Shown here in pieces: positions 45,836 to 54,570 of a stretch of DNA of 64,000 nt. The DNA is from JAPHSX01 sp041554195 (GTDB taxonomy: Bacteria; Pseudomonadota; Gammaproteobacteria; Thiohalomonadales; Thiohalomonadaceae). Every line of letters starts with the position of its first letter. The first letter of the stretch is position 1. Made by a program: the position numbers and the translations under genes. The notes below the pieces were generated by a model that ran no database searches, had not been told where the DNA came from, and saw only the letters and a program-made list of their open reading frames with translations. The stretch lies in contig JBFFMJ010000001.1 in the NCBI GenBank assembly GCA_041554195.1, positions 124,001 through 188,000 on the forward strand, in the 5' to 3' direction.

Positions 45836-46273
45836 TTACTCAGCGTCGGCAGCGGCCTCGCTGGTACCTTCAGCGGCGGCGACAGGAGCAGCGGCCTCGC
45901 TGGCCTCTGCTGCAGCAGGCGCAGTCGTTGCAGCAGGCTCATCACGACGCTCTTCCTTAACACGAACCAGGGGAGAGGCATCGGTAACGGCCGATTTCAT
46001 GCTGACGATGAGGTTGCGGATAACCGCATCATTGAAGCGGAAGGCAGACTCAAGCTCACCCAGTGCCTCTTTGTTGCACTCGATGTTCATCAGAACGTAG
46101 TGGGCCTTGTGGATTTTATTGATTGGGTAAGCCAGCTGACGGCGGCCCCAGTCTTCCAGGCGGTGAATGGTGCCCTCATGGCCTTCGATGGTTGAGCGGT
46201 AGCGCTCAATCATGGCCGGAACCTGCTCACTCTGATCAGGATGGACCAGAAACACGATTTCGTAATGCTTCAT
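45836..46273 (-). CDS. rpsF: 30S ribosomal protein S6
   Basis: A 145-aa protein with the ferredoxin-like S6 core (MKHYEIVFLVHPDQSEQVP, then the AHYVLMNIEC segment) up to about residue 100. A C-terminal tail of about 40 residues rich in Ala and Glu follows, longer than in E. coli S6 without glutamylation. The first gene of its operon, it is preceded by a leader whose hairpin can pair with the AAGGAG ribosome binding site. Confidence 0.97.
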   Translation of the reverse strand: MKHYEIVFLVHPDQSEQVPAMIERYRSTIEGHEGTIHRLEDWGRRQLAYPINKIHKAHYVLMNIECNKEALGELESAFRFNDAVIRNLIVSMKSAVTDASPLVRVKEERRDEPAATTAPAAAEASEAAAPVAAAEGTSEAAADAE

Positions 46274-46279
46274 TAAAAG

Positions 46280-46326
46280 CTCCTTACGGTTTGTTCAGCC
46301 CTGAACCCAATGTCCAGAGCAAGGAG
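46280..46326 (-). promoter_or_regulatory. candidate S6:S18 autoregulatory leader of rpsF
   Basis: In the rpsF leader (minus strand) CTCCTT can pair with AAGGAG, the ribosome binding site 6 nt before the ATG, closing a loop that contains a hairpin GTTCA-GGGC-TGAAC and an unpaired AAACCGT. An unpaired CCG beside a hairpin near the start of rpsF is the hallmark of the known S6:S18-binding leader, in which the protein complex represses its own synthesis. The fold is drawn by eye, so it remains a candidate. Confidence 0.5.
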
Positions 46327-46501
46327 TAGTCAAATTGTCTTCTCTTCGGCCGGATAGACCCAGCGGAAAGTCGCGCATTGTACTGGAAGCACCGGCACGG
46401 CGCAATTAGCGAAAAGAGTGGTTTTGCTCACGGCAAAGAATTAGCGTAACCTAATATTCTCAATTACCAACCAATAATTAATAAATTATAAGGGCGTGAT
46501 C

Positions 46502-47305
46502 ATGGCCGATGACAAGGACAAACCCGTTACCGGCGGGCAAAGCGGCAGCTCAAAACCTGCCGCCACTAAATCCACCGTTAAAAAACAGCATGCCCCGCGT
46601 AAGAAAGCGCCAGCAAAAAAGGGGGCGGTGACCACGGGCGATCACGCCCTGGATATCAATGAACTCAAGGCCGACCTGCAAGAGATGGAGCAACAGAACC
46701 GTGCACGTAACGAGGTTCAGGATGCAAAGCTGGGCGAGCTGATGCTGGGGCTGGAGAAGACCTTTGGTCACATCCACAAGTCGAGCAGTGAGCAGACACA
46801 GAAGCTCGGCAGTCTGATGATTGGTCTGGAGAAGACCTTTAACAGCATTCACACCGGTACCCAATTTCGCGACAAGAGCAGCAACTCCTCACTGGATCAG
46901 GTCTCACAGACCATCATCCGCTCCAGCGAAGAGCTGCGCAAAGAGTATGAAGAGATGGAGCGGCTGCAGGAGCAGAAGCTGGCCGCAGAAAAGGAGCGCC
47001 ATGAGCACAGCTTCAATATCTTAAAGATCATTGCCGTGCCCGCTATCATCCTTGCGGTACTTGGTATCGGCTATATGTTCTATACCGTCACCGTGATGGA
47101 GCGGGCGATGACCGCCATGTCGGCCGATATGCATGCGATGCGTGGCTCCATGGGCGAGATGACCACCTCGGTCGGCAGCATGAACAGCAACGTGCAGACG
47201 ATGTCGCATAATATGCAGGGGATGCGCCGCGACATGGGGGTTCTGACCTACAACGTGGCACCGGCTATGGATGGCATGCGCCAGATGATGCCGTGGGCGC
47301 CCTAA
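46502..47305 (+). CDS. methionine-rich coiled-coil membrane protein, function unknown
   Basis: A 267-aa protein, unassigned. It starts with an ATG 7 nt after AGGG; an in-frame GTG two codons earlier is less likely. Layout: a Lys/Ala-rich disordered N terminus (1-48), helices with an exact-phase 25-residue repeat (KLGELMLGLEKTF at 76-88 and KLGSLMIGLEKTF at 101-113), a long charged coiled coil (130-170), one transmembrane helix (about 173-196), and a C-terminal region in which 16 of about 65 residues are Met (199-263). The spaced Met pattern (M-x3-M) suggests a Met-rich amphipathic helix, possibly for copper or heme-related chemistry or protein contacts, on the far side of the membrane. It stands alone, divergent from rpsF. 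Confidence 0.72.
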   Translation: MADDKDKPVTGGQSGSSKPAATKSTVKKQHAPRKKAPAKKGAVTTGDHALDINELKADLQEMEQQNRARNEVQDAKLGELMLGLEKTFGHIHKSSSEQTQKLGSLMIGLEKTFNSIHTGTQFRDKSSNSSLDQVSQTIIRSSEELRKEYEEMERLQEQKLAAEKERHEHSFNILKIIAVPAIILAVLGIGYMFYTVTVMERAMTAMSADMHAMRGSMGEMTTSVGSMNSNVQTMSHNMQGMRRDMGVLTYNVAPAMDGMRQMMPWAP

Positions 47306-47320
47306 CCCAGAGAGAAGGAG

Positions 47321-48076
47321 TTAGTGGTTACGCTGGCGTAGTGCCTCAAACAGGCAGACGCCGGTCGCCACCGAGACATTGAGGCTCTGTACCGTACCGG
47401 CCATCGGCACGTAGACCAGTTCATCGCAGTTCTCGCGGGTAAGACGGCGTATTCCCTTCCCCTCGGCCCCCAGCACCAGTGCCAACGGCCCTTTCAGATC
47501 ACGCTCATAGAGCGACACCGCCCCCTCCTCCAGCGCCGTACCTATCACCCACACCCCGGCATCGCGTAACGACTTGATGGTGCGAGACAGATTGGTCACC
47601 TGCACAAAGGGCACCGTCTCCGCCGCGCCACTGGCCACCTTGCGCACCACCGGGGTAAGGCCACAGGCGCGGTCACGTGGCGCGATCACCGCATGTACCC
47701 CGGCGGCATCGGCACTGCGCAGACAGGCACCGAGGTTATGCGGGTCGGTCACCCCGTCCAGTACCAGCAGGAAGGGAGCGACTTCAAGGTCGGTAAGGAG
47801 CTGCTCCAGAAAGGTCTCGTTGCGGGCGGTGGTTGCTGATGATTGTTGCACCTGTGCGACCACCCCCTGGTGCTTGCCACCGGGTGCCAGCTTATCCAGC
47901 TCGTCACGACTCAGCTGCTGTGGTTTGATCCCCCGTTTCGCCGCAAGTTGCACGAGACCCTGCAGCCGTTTGTCGCGGCGCTGCTTATCACACCACAACT
48001 GTTCGATGGACTCAGCATCCTGCTTCAGCGCCGCCTCCACTGCATGGAGGCCGAAGATGATGGAGCTATCACCCAT
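47321..48076 (-). CDS. rlmB: 23S rRNA (guanosine-2'-O-)-methyltransferase RlmB
   Basis: Methylates the 2'-OH of G2251 in the 23S P-loop. The 251-aa protein has an N-terminal L30e-like RNA-binding part (starting MGDSSIIFGLHAVEAAL) and a SpoU-type SPOUT domain with the three motifs DPHNLGACLRSADAAG, LGAEGKGIRRL and VPMAGTVQSLNVSVA. Its start overlaps the rnr stop by one base (TAATG), the conserved rnr-rlmB operon of Gammaproteobacteria. Confidence 0.96.
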   Translation of the reverse strand: MGDSSIIFGLHAVEAALKQDAESIEQLWCDKQRRDKRLQGLVQLAAKRGIKPQQLSRDELDKLAPGGKHQGVVAQVQQSSATTARNETFLEQLLTDLEVAPFLLVLDGVTDPHNLGACLRSADAAGVHAVIAPRDRACGLTPVVRKVASGAAETVPFVQVTNLSRTIKSLRDAGVWVIGTALEEGAVSLYERDLKGPLALVLGAEGKGIRRLTRENCDELVYVPMAGTVQSLNVSVATGVCLFEALRQRNH

Positions 48077-50313
48077 TACGACTTCTTCTTGGGGCGACGC
48101 TTCTTTTTCCGCGGCTTATCCTCTACCGGGGCTGCCACCTCATCGGGAACCAGATCGAAGTCGACCTTTTTATCATCCAGGTCCACACGGGTAACCAGTA
48201 CCTCAATGCTGTCGCCGAGACGATAGATCTTGTGGGTACGCTCACCCACCATACGGTGATGCGCCGCATCAAAGTGATAGTAGTCGTTCTTGAAGGCGCT
48301 CACGTGAACCAGACCCTCGACGTAGATATCCTTCAGCTCGACAAAGATACCAAACCCGGTGACGCTGGAGATCACACCCTCGAACTTCTCACCGACCTTA
48401 TCCACCATGAACTCGCACTTCAGCCAGTCCATCGCATCGCGGGTAGCCTCATCGGCGCGGCGCTCGGTCATCGAGCAGTGCTCGCCCATCAGCAGCATAT
48501 CTTCGGTGCTGTAACGGAACTCGTCGATCGGCTTGCCGGAGATCACATGACGAATCGCACGGTGGATCAGGAGATCAGGATAGCGGCGGATCGGCGAGGT
48601 GAAGTGGGTATAGGCATCGAAGGCGAGACCAAAGTGCCCCTTGTTCTCGGGGCTGTAGGCCGCCCGCGACATACTGCGCAGCATTACGGTCTGAATCAGG
48701 TGGGCATCGGGACGCCCCTTAATGCTAGTCAGCAGCTCGCCGTAATCACCCGCCTCGGGCTTATCGCCACCCTTGAGATTGAGACCAAGCTCAGAGAGAA
48801 ACTCACGCAGTGCGGTCAGCTTGTCGGCCTTGGGACGATCATGGTCGCGATAGAGCGCGGGGATCTTCGCCGCGCTGAGGAATCTGGCAGTGGCCACATT
48901 GGCCATCAGCATGCACTCCTCGATGAGCTTGTGGGCATCGTTACGCTCGGTGGGCACAATCTTGTCGATCTTCTTGCCCGCACCGAAGACGATACGCGTC
49001 TCGGTGGTATCAAAATCGATGGCCCCGCGCTCTTCACGGCGTACGTGCAGGATCTTAAACAGCGAGTAGAGGTTCTCAAGGTGGGGGCGAACCGCGTCGT
49101 ACTCTTTGCACAGCGGCCCATCGCGCTCCACCACGATGGCGTTCACCTTGTTATAGGTCATGCGCGCATGGGAGCGCATCAGCGCGGGGTAGAAGCGGTG
49201 CTCCTGTAGCTCACCCCTGGCATTGATATCCATGTCACAGACCATGCAGAGACGGTCCACATCGGGGTTGATTGAGCAGAGACCGTTAGAGAGCTCCTCT
49301 GGCAGCATCGGCAGCACCCGGCCGGGGAAGTAGCAGGAGTTGCCACGTTCACGTGCCTCGGCATCCAGTGCTGAACCCTCTTCAACATAATGAGAGACAT
49401 CGGCAATGGCCACGACCAGACGCCAGCCATCACCAGCCGGCTCACAGTAGACGGCATCGTCAAAGTCCATTGAGTCTTCGCCATCGATGGTCAGCAGCGG
49501 CATCTGGCGCAGGTCGGTACGCCCCTCTTTTGCCTCCTCCGGTACCTCGGTCGGCAGCTTCGCCACCATCTCCTTGACCAGCGGCGACCACTCCATCGGC
49601 AGGTCATGGGCACGAATGGCCATATCGATCTCAAGCCCCGGGGCCATGTGGTCGCCGAGGATCTCGATGATCTTGCCGGTGGCCTGACGACGCTGGGTGG
49701 GATACTCGGTGATCTCCACGACCACAAGCTGGCCGCTTTCGGCCCCCATATCCTGGCCCTCGGGCACCAGAATGTCCTGATTGATGCGCTTGTTATCGGC
49801 GATCACATAGCCGACGCCCTGATCGATAAAGTAGCTACCGGCCACATGCTTATTGGCATGCTCCAGCACCTCGACAATGGAGCCCTCACGGCGACCGCGA
49901 CGGTCGATACCGGAGACCCGCGCCACCACCCGGTCACCGTGCAGGCAGGCGTGCATCTCGCGACCGGAGAGGAACAGATCGTCGCCACCGTCGTCCGGCA
50001 CCAGAAAGCCAAACTCGTCGGCGTGACCGATGACCCGGCCACGCACCAGGTCCATCTTGCTGACCAGACCGTAACCACCACGACGATTGAACAGCAGCTG
50101 CCCATCGCGCTCCATCGCCCGCAGACGGCGGCGTATCGCCTCCAGCTGCTCCTCGGTCTCCAGCCCAAGCGCCTCGGAGATATCATCGCGATACATCGGT
50201 CGGCCGGCCTCCTCCAGCAGCTCCATGATGAACTCACGGCTGGGGATGGGATTCTCATATTTCTGCGCTTCACGCGCCTTATGGGGGTCTTTGTCTGCTA
50301 CTTGCTTTGGCAT
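48076..50313 (-). CDS. rnr: ribonuclease R
   Basis: Processive 3'-5' exoribonuclease able to degrade structured RNA, working on mRNA, rRNA and tmRNA-rescue targets. The 745-aa protein has an N-terminal helix-turn-helix, two cold-shock domains, the RNB catalytic domain (TIDGEDSMDFDDAVY with the catalytic Asp residues, about 275-290, and RYPDLLIHRAI), an S1 domain, and a lysine-rich C-terminal tail ending KPRKKKRRPKKKS. It is the first gene before rlmB. Confidence 0.97.
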   Translation of the reverse strand: MPKQVADKDPHKAREAQKYENPIPSREFIMELLEEAGRPMYRDDISEALGLETEEQLEAIRRRLRAMERDGQLLFNRRGGYGLVSKMDLVRGRVIGHADEFGFLVPDDGGDDLFLSGREMHACLHGDRVVARVSGIDRRGRREGSIVEVLEHANKHVAGSYFIDQGVGYVIADNKRINQDILVPEGQDMGAESGQLVVVEITEYPTQRRQATGKIIEILGDHMAPGLEIDMAIRAHDLPMEWSPLVKEMVAKLPTEVPEEAKEGRTDLRQMPLLTIDGEDSMDFDDAVYCEPAGDGWRLVVAIADVSHYVEEGSALDAEARERGNSCYFPGRVLPMLPEELSNGLCSINPDVDRLCMVCDMDINARGELQEHRFYPALMRSHARMTYNKVNAIVVERDGPLCKEYDAVRPHLENLYSLFKILHVRREERGAIDFDTTETRIVFGAGKKIDKIVPTERNDAHKLIEECMLMANVATARFLSAAKIPALYRDHDRPKADKLTALREFLSELGLNLKGGDKPEAGDYGELLTSIKGRPDAHLIQTVMLRSMSRAAYSPENKGHFGLAFDAYTHFTSPIRRYPDLLIHRAIRHVISGKPIDEFRYSTEDMLLMGEHCSMTERRADEATRDAMDWLKCEFMVDKVGEKFEGVISSVTGFGIFVELKDIYVEGLVHVSAFKNDYYHFDAAHHRMVGERTHKIYRLGDSIEVLVTRVDLDDKKVDFDLVPDEVAAPVEDKPRKKKRRPKKKS

Positions 50314-50471
50314 TTAATCTCGTTCCTGGGCCCGCTCGGGCATAATTAAGCGCGCTATTCTAACTTAATATAGAAAAAAATGCGGCAACCCATTCACCAC
50401 AGCGTTGACAATGCAAAAAAGGCGCTGTAAAGTTCGCCTCCTCTTCAGGTCGCAAGGCCGAAGAGACCTCT

Positions 50472-50558
50472 GCCGAGGTGGTGAAATTGGTAGACACGCT
50501 AGCTTCAGGTGCTAGTGGGGGCAACCCCGTGGAAGTTCGAGTCTTCTCCTCGGCACCA
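50472..50558 (+). tRNA. tRNA-Leu (anticodon CAG)
   Basis: An 87-nt class II tRNA with acceptor GCCGAGG, anticodon stem CTAGC/GCTAG around loop TTCAGGT (anticodon CAG, reading CUG), long variable arm TGGGGG-CAACCCCG, T loop TTCGAGT and encoded CCA. It lies upstream of the divergent rnr gene and is followed by a strong terminator. Confidence 0.96.
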
Positions 50559-50564
50559 ACACTA

Positions 50565-50598
50565 AAAGCCCGTACACGGTTCATCCGGTACGGGCTTT
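50565..50598 (+). terminator. terminator after tRNA-Leu
   Basis: Stem of 11 bp (AAAGCCCGTAC/GTACGGGCTTT) with a 12-nt loop, followed by a T-run. It ends the tRNA-Leu transcript and may also act on the converging lipoprotein gene. Confidence 0.85.
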
Positions 50599-50657
50599 TT
50601 CTTGTTTAGCACTCTTCACTCCCACTTACGTGGAAGCTGATTCGCTACACTCTAGCC

Positions 50658-52310
50658 TCAGGGGGTGAGCCGCTTGCGCTTCACGAAGATCTCAGGCCAG
50701 TCACTGACATACTCTTCAAATGCGATGTAGAGGGTAGTATCGCCGCTTGAGTAGGCCAAACTCGGGTCGTGGGCCGTGCGTGCAGGGTCGACATTCAGAT
50801 TGTCCCCGTCCATCAACCATATTCCCCCCACCTCATCCCAGCGGGCTACAAAGATATACGAGCCAGAAGTAGACTGATTGCGCTCCTCCCAGGCAAGATA
50901 GAGCGTGCCGTTCACCAGCAGCAGATCGGGATTTCCCGAGTCGTAATGCTCACTGGGGGTAAAGGCGGAAACCGGGCCACCTCCCACCGTAGACCAGACA
51001 CCGCCACTGTATTGCTTCACGTACACCTGCTTGGTGTAATCGAGCGCATTCGCCTCGGTGTAGGCGATATAGAGGTTTGCGCCCTCCACGACCAGGGAGG
51101 GGACGCTCAGGTTGCCAGGATCGTAATCCGCACTGACTACCGCCCCCAAATTGGTGAAGCTGTCACCCAGGTAGTGTGTCACGTAGAGGTGGGTAAGATT
51201 CGGGTCAGTCGCGTCACTCTCCCACTGGGCGATATAGGCGTTACCACTGGCATCAGCGGTAATGCCCACCGTGCGTACATCTGTCGGATAACTGTTAATG
51301 TCTACATAGTCATCGCGGCTCCAGATGGTGGAGCGTGCCAAATAGGTGCTGGTTACACTCGCCACCCAGGCACCAAAGTCACTATCAGGGGTCGGGACCA
51401 CATCAGCCTCACTCCAGGCCACAAAGGGAGCGCCACCAGGTGAGACCGCCACCGCCGGCTCATAGGCATCAGAGCCACCGTTAGTGGCACTCCACGGAAC
51501 GCTAATTTCAGCCCCGCCGTTCCAACTGTTCCAGGTCGATGCAGGGGTGCACTGGTCGAGGTAGATACGGTGATATAAGGCCGCATCACCGGCATAGATT
51601 CCGCCCGCCGCCAGTGCATAGGCAACAAAGATATTCGTCCCATCAGAGGCGAAGCCCGGCGTGCCATATATAGAGCCTAAGATATTGCCGCTCTCCGGAT
51701 GCACCTTGGTAGCGCCCCAGCTTAAGCTTATATTGCTCCAGGTCTGTAGATTGATCTCGTCCCCCCCCTGGCGGTATCCCACCGAAGGGGTGGTGCCGGT
51801 AACCAGCATGGTGGGGTCTTCCGACTTTGCGATAGCGGGGCTCACCTGCCCCCCCACCGACTCCCAGAGAGCCGTTACGCTTTCAGTGGTGAAGCTCCAG
51901 CTATAAGCGCTGGCAATGGCGTTACCGGCGACATCCGTCACCGCCGAGGTGACGGTTGCGGTGTACTGCGTGCCATTGCTGAGAGTGCTGTCCGGGGAGA
52001 GGGTCGCCACAAAAGAGTCTGAGTCATAACTTATCGTGGCATTGACCGCGACAGCGCCCATGGTCGTCTCCAGAGTAAAGCTGGCGATATCCAGCGTGGT
52101 CTCATCCACCGCCTCGCTGAAGGTCACCCTCACCGGGGTCGTAACCGCCACCTCACTGCTGCTGTCGGCCGGGTAGACCGCACTCACTGTAGGTGGCGTT
52201 GTATCGGCAGTGGAGAAAGGGGCCTCACTGCCGCCACTACAGGCCGCCAGCATGGCCGCCGCAACAATAAACAGCCCCCACTTTACGTGTAAATTAGTTG
52301 TGTTCGTCAT
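50658..52310 (-). CDS. lipoprotein with an Ig-like domain and a WD/BNR-like repeat C-terminal part
   Basis: A 550-aa exported protein, start chosen at 52310 (after a GGGGGA site) because it gives a normal signal peptide ending in the lipobox LAAC (about 20-23). The N-terminal part (about 38-144) is an SbsA-type Ig-like domain (TPPTVSAVYPADSS, the DVAGNAIASAYSWSFTT end). The rest shows recurring segments of the BNR/sialidase-like type, for example PAVAVSPGGAPFVAWSE and PSLVVEGANLYIAYTE, suggesting a beta-propeller. No catalytic site is evident. It is probably a surface or outer-membrane lipoprotein. A perfect palindrome lies 32 bp upstream. Confidence 0.75.
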   Translation of the reverse strand: MTNTTNLHVKWGLFIVAAAMLAACSGGSEAPFSTADTTPPTVSAVYPADSSSEVAVTTPVRVTFSEAVDETTLDIASFTLETTMGAVAVNATISYDSDSFVATLSPDSTLSNGTQYTATVTSAVTDVAGNAIASAYSWSFTTESVTALWESVGGQVSPAIAKSEDPTMLVTGTTPSVGYRQGGDEINLQTWSNISLSWGATKVHPESGNILGSIYGTPGFASDGTNIFVAYALAAGGIYAGDAALYHRIYLDQCTPASTWNSWNGGAEISVPWSATNGGSDAYEPAVAVSPGGAPFVAWSEADVVPTPDSDFGAWVASVTSTYLARSTIWSRDDYVDINSYPTDVRTVGITADASGNAYIAQWESDATDPNLTHLYVTHYLGDSFTNLGAVVSADYDPGNLSVPSLVVEGANLYIAYTEANALDYTKQVYVKQYSGGVWSTVGGGPVSAFTPSEHYDSGNPDLLLVNGTLYLAWEERNQSTSGSYIFVARWDEVGGIWLMDGDNLNVDPARTAHDPSLAYSSGDTTLYIAFEEYVSDWPEIFVKRKRLTP

Positions 52311-52341
52311 AAATCCCCCGTCCTCAGCTCGCAACAGAGAG

Positions 52342-52364
52342 ATGCTTATAAGGTTTATAAGCAT
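52342..52364. promoter_or_regulatory. perfect palindrome upstream of the Ig-like lipoprotein gene
   Basis: ATGCTTATAA-GGT-TTATAAGCAT, two perfect 10-bp arms around 3 bp, beginning 32 bp before the lipoprotein start codon. The AT-rich symmetric arms suit a dimeric repressor, or a hairpin in the leader. I do not recognise the binding factor. Confidence 0.6.
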
Positions 52365-52589
52365 AGAGTGAACAATCCGCCGCAATAGACCGCCGCAGCC
52401 GATTAGAGCCCTGGCGCCACATGATGCACATGAGTCTCCTTAATATAAGTAGTACAGTTTTCTCCTTCACGCTGTGTCCCCTACGACTGTTGGAAAGGGC
52501 TTCTCTTTTATACCCTCCCTAGCGCCCATGGCTGTCAACCAAGAGAAGCCCTCCTGTTCAAGTAGTAAAATTTATGTTGATTCTTTTCT

Positions 52590-52610
52590 AAATGATAATT
52601 ATTATCATTT
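52590..52610. promoter_or_regulatory. Fur box upstream of the iron permease gene
   Basis: AAATGATAAT-T-ATTATCATTT, a perfect 21-bp palindrome built of the GATAAT hexamer repeats of the Fur consensus. It ends 30 bp before the ATG of the FTR1-type permease gene, in promoter position, so iron-responsive repression by Fur is expected. Confidence 0.85.
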
Positions 52611-52640
52611 GCATCCAGTTACTTGCTCAGAGGCTACACT

Positions 52641-54521
52641 ATGAAACAGCTACTCCTCACTCTCTGTTTATTTATTGCTCCAGCAGCCTTCGCCGGGGAG
52701 ACCCAGCAACTGTTGCAGCTTCTCGACTATGTCGGTGTCGATTATGCCGAAGCGGTAGCCGACGGTAAGGTCGTCAATGCCGGTGAATATGAGGAGATGA
52801 ATGAATTCGCTGGGGCCATTGGAACGACGATCAACGCCCTCCCCTGGCGCGAGGCCAAGGCCCCTCTGCAACAGGAGGCCGCGGCACTTAAGGTCGCGAT
52901 AGAGACCAAACGCCCCCCCGCCGATATCGCCACCATGACCGGGGCAATGCGAGGCCGCATCATGAACAGCTTTGAAGTGGTGGCCGTTCCGGCTCAGCAG
53001 CCCGACTTTGCCCTGGCCAAACAGCTCTACAGCAGCAACTGCGCCGCCTGCCACGGCGTCACCGGTATGGGTGACGGCACCGCAGCGAAGGGACTGGAAC
53101 CGGTTCCTACCAATTTTCTTGATACGGTTCGTGCCTCCCAGCGCAGCCTGTTCGGCCTCTATAACACTATTACCCTGGGTGTCAGCGAGACCGCGATGCG
53201 TCCCTTCGGGCAACTGAGCGACCACCAGCGCTGGTCACTCGCCTTTTATGTTGGAACGCTTGCCACCCCCGCCGCAGAAAATGACGGGGTTAACGCCAGT
53301 GTGTCACCCATCAGCAGCCTGAAGCAGCTCACTACCATCACCCCGACAGAGGCACAGAAGAGCTTCGGCGATAAGGGTGCCAGCGTGGTGGCCTCCCTGC
53401 GCCGCAATCCGCAGAGCCTGTTTGCCGAGAACAGTGCCCCACTCACACTGGCCCGCACCCTGTTATCGCAAAGTGTCAGCCGCTATGCACAGGGGGCTGC
53501 CAGCGAGGCACAGCAGCTGGCCGTGACCGCCTACCTGGAGGGATTCGAGGTAATAGAGTCCGGCCTCAGCATTAAAGACGCCGAATTGAGCAAGACCATC
53601 GAGGGGCAGATGGCCGCCTTGCGCAACCTGCTGCGCCATGACGCACCGCTCTCACAGGTCGCTGAGCAGCAAGGTGAACTCGACACCCTGCTGGCCCAGG
53701 CGCAACAGACCATGGCACAGCGAGGACTCTCCAGTGGCGGAGCCTACACCAGCGCCCTGGTGATCCTGCTGCGTGAAGGGCTGGAGGCGATCCTGGTACT
53801 CGCCGCGCTGTTTGCCTTCCTCATCAAAACGGGCCGCCGCGACGCCCTACCCTACCTGCACGCCGGCTGGATCGCCGCCGTCGCCGCCGGTGGTGCCACC
53901 TGGTGGGCCTCGGTCACGCTGTTCACTATCAGTGGTGCGATGCGTGAGGTGACCGAGGGCATCGCCGCACTCGCCGCCGCCGGTATCCTCTTCTATGTCG
54001 GTTTCTGGATGCACAGCAAGACCAACGCCAAGCAGTGGAGTAGCTTTATCAATGGCAGCGTAGAGAAGGCACTCAAGGGCACGACCCTGTGGTCAATGAC
54101 CGGACTCGCCTTCATCAGCGTCTACCGCGAGATGTTCGAAACTATCCTCTTCTACCAGGCGATTTGGGTACAGACCGATACCACCGGCCACGGCATGGTC
54201 TTAGCAGGCATGCTCAGCGCTGTTGCCGCCCTGCTGGTACTCGGCTGGTTTATCCTCAAGTACAGTACTCGCCTGCCACTTCGTCAGTTCTTCGCCGTGA
54301 CCGGGGCCTTCCTGTTCCTGCTCGCTGTGATGTTTGCCGGAAAAGGGATTGCCGCGCTACAGGAAGCGGGGAATCTGCCGCATGACCCGCTGCATGTACC
54401 ATTGATTAGCGCTATTGGATTTTCTGATAGTGTGCAGGGATTGTTGGTGCAGGGGGTGATGATCGTGCTGACAGCATGGTTGCTGTGGGGACGCAAAGGA
54501 AAGCGTGATATCGCTGCGTGA
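52641..54521 (+). CDS. cytochrome c/FTR1 family iron permease
   Basis: Ferrous iron uptake protein: FTR1 permeases import iron after oxidation by a partner. The 626-aa protein starts at ATG 52641 (an AGAGG site before it) with a signal peptide (1-19). It has a cytochrome c domain (CAACH at 134-138), a helical linker, and an FTR1 domain with seven or so helices carrying the two REXXE iron motifs, REGLE at 378-382 and REMFE at 496-500. Cytochrome c fusion is a known subtype. It suggests that electron transfer or iron oxidation is built in. The perfect Fur box upstream fits iron regulation. Confidence 0.92.
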   Translation: MKQLLLTLCLFIAPAAFAGETQQLLQLLDYVGVDYAEAVADGKVVNAGEYEEMNEFAGAIGTTINALPWREAKAPLQQEAAALKVAIETKRPPADIATMTGAMRGRIMNSFEVVAVPAQQPDFALAKQLYSSNCAACHGVTGMGDGTAAKGLEPVPTNFLDTVRASQRSLFGLYNTITLGVSETAMRPFGQLSDHQRWSLAFYVGTLATPAAENDGVNASVSPISSLKQLTTITPTEAQKSFGDKGASVVASLRRNPQSLFAENSAPLTLARTLLSQSVSRYAQGAASEAQQLAVTAYLEGFEVIESGLSIKDAELSKTIEGQMAALRNLLRHDAPLSQVAEQQGELDTLLAQAQQTMAQRGLSSGGAYTSALVILLREGLEAILVLAALFAFLIKTGRRDALPYLHAGWIAAVAAGGATWWASVTLFTISGAMREVTEGIAALAAAGILFYVGFWMHSKTNAKQWSSFINGSVEKALKGTTLWSMTGLAFISVYREMFETILFYQAIWVQTDTTGHGMVLAGMLSAVAALLVLGWFILKYSTRLPLRQFFAVTGAFLFLLAVMFAGKGIAALQEAGNLPHDPLHVPLISAIGFSDSVQGLLVQGVMIVLTAWLLWGRKGKRDIAA

Positions 54522-54545
54522 TGTAGTCTTACGCTGGAATGGGAA

Positions 54546-54570
54546 AGGGCCTCGGGTGAGGCCCTTTTTT
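54546..54570 (+). terminator. terminator after the iron permease gene
   Basis: Stem AGGGCCTC/GAGGCCCT with a 4-nt loop followed by a T-run, 24 bp after the stop codon. Confidence 0.88.

Noticed and set aside
48232..49209. A 325-codon open frame antisense to rnr
   Set aside because: rnr is intact with all domains. The antisense protein has no motif and no ribosome binding site.
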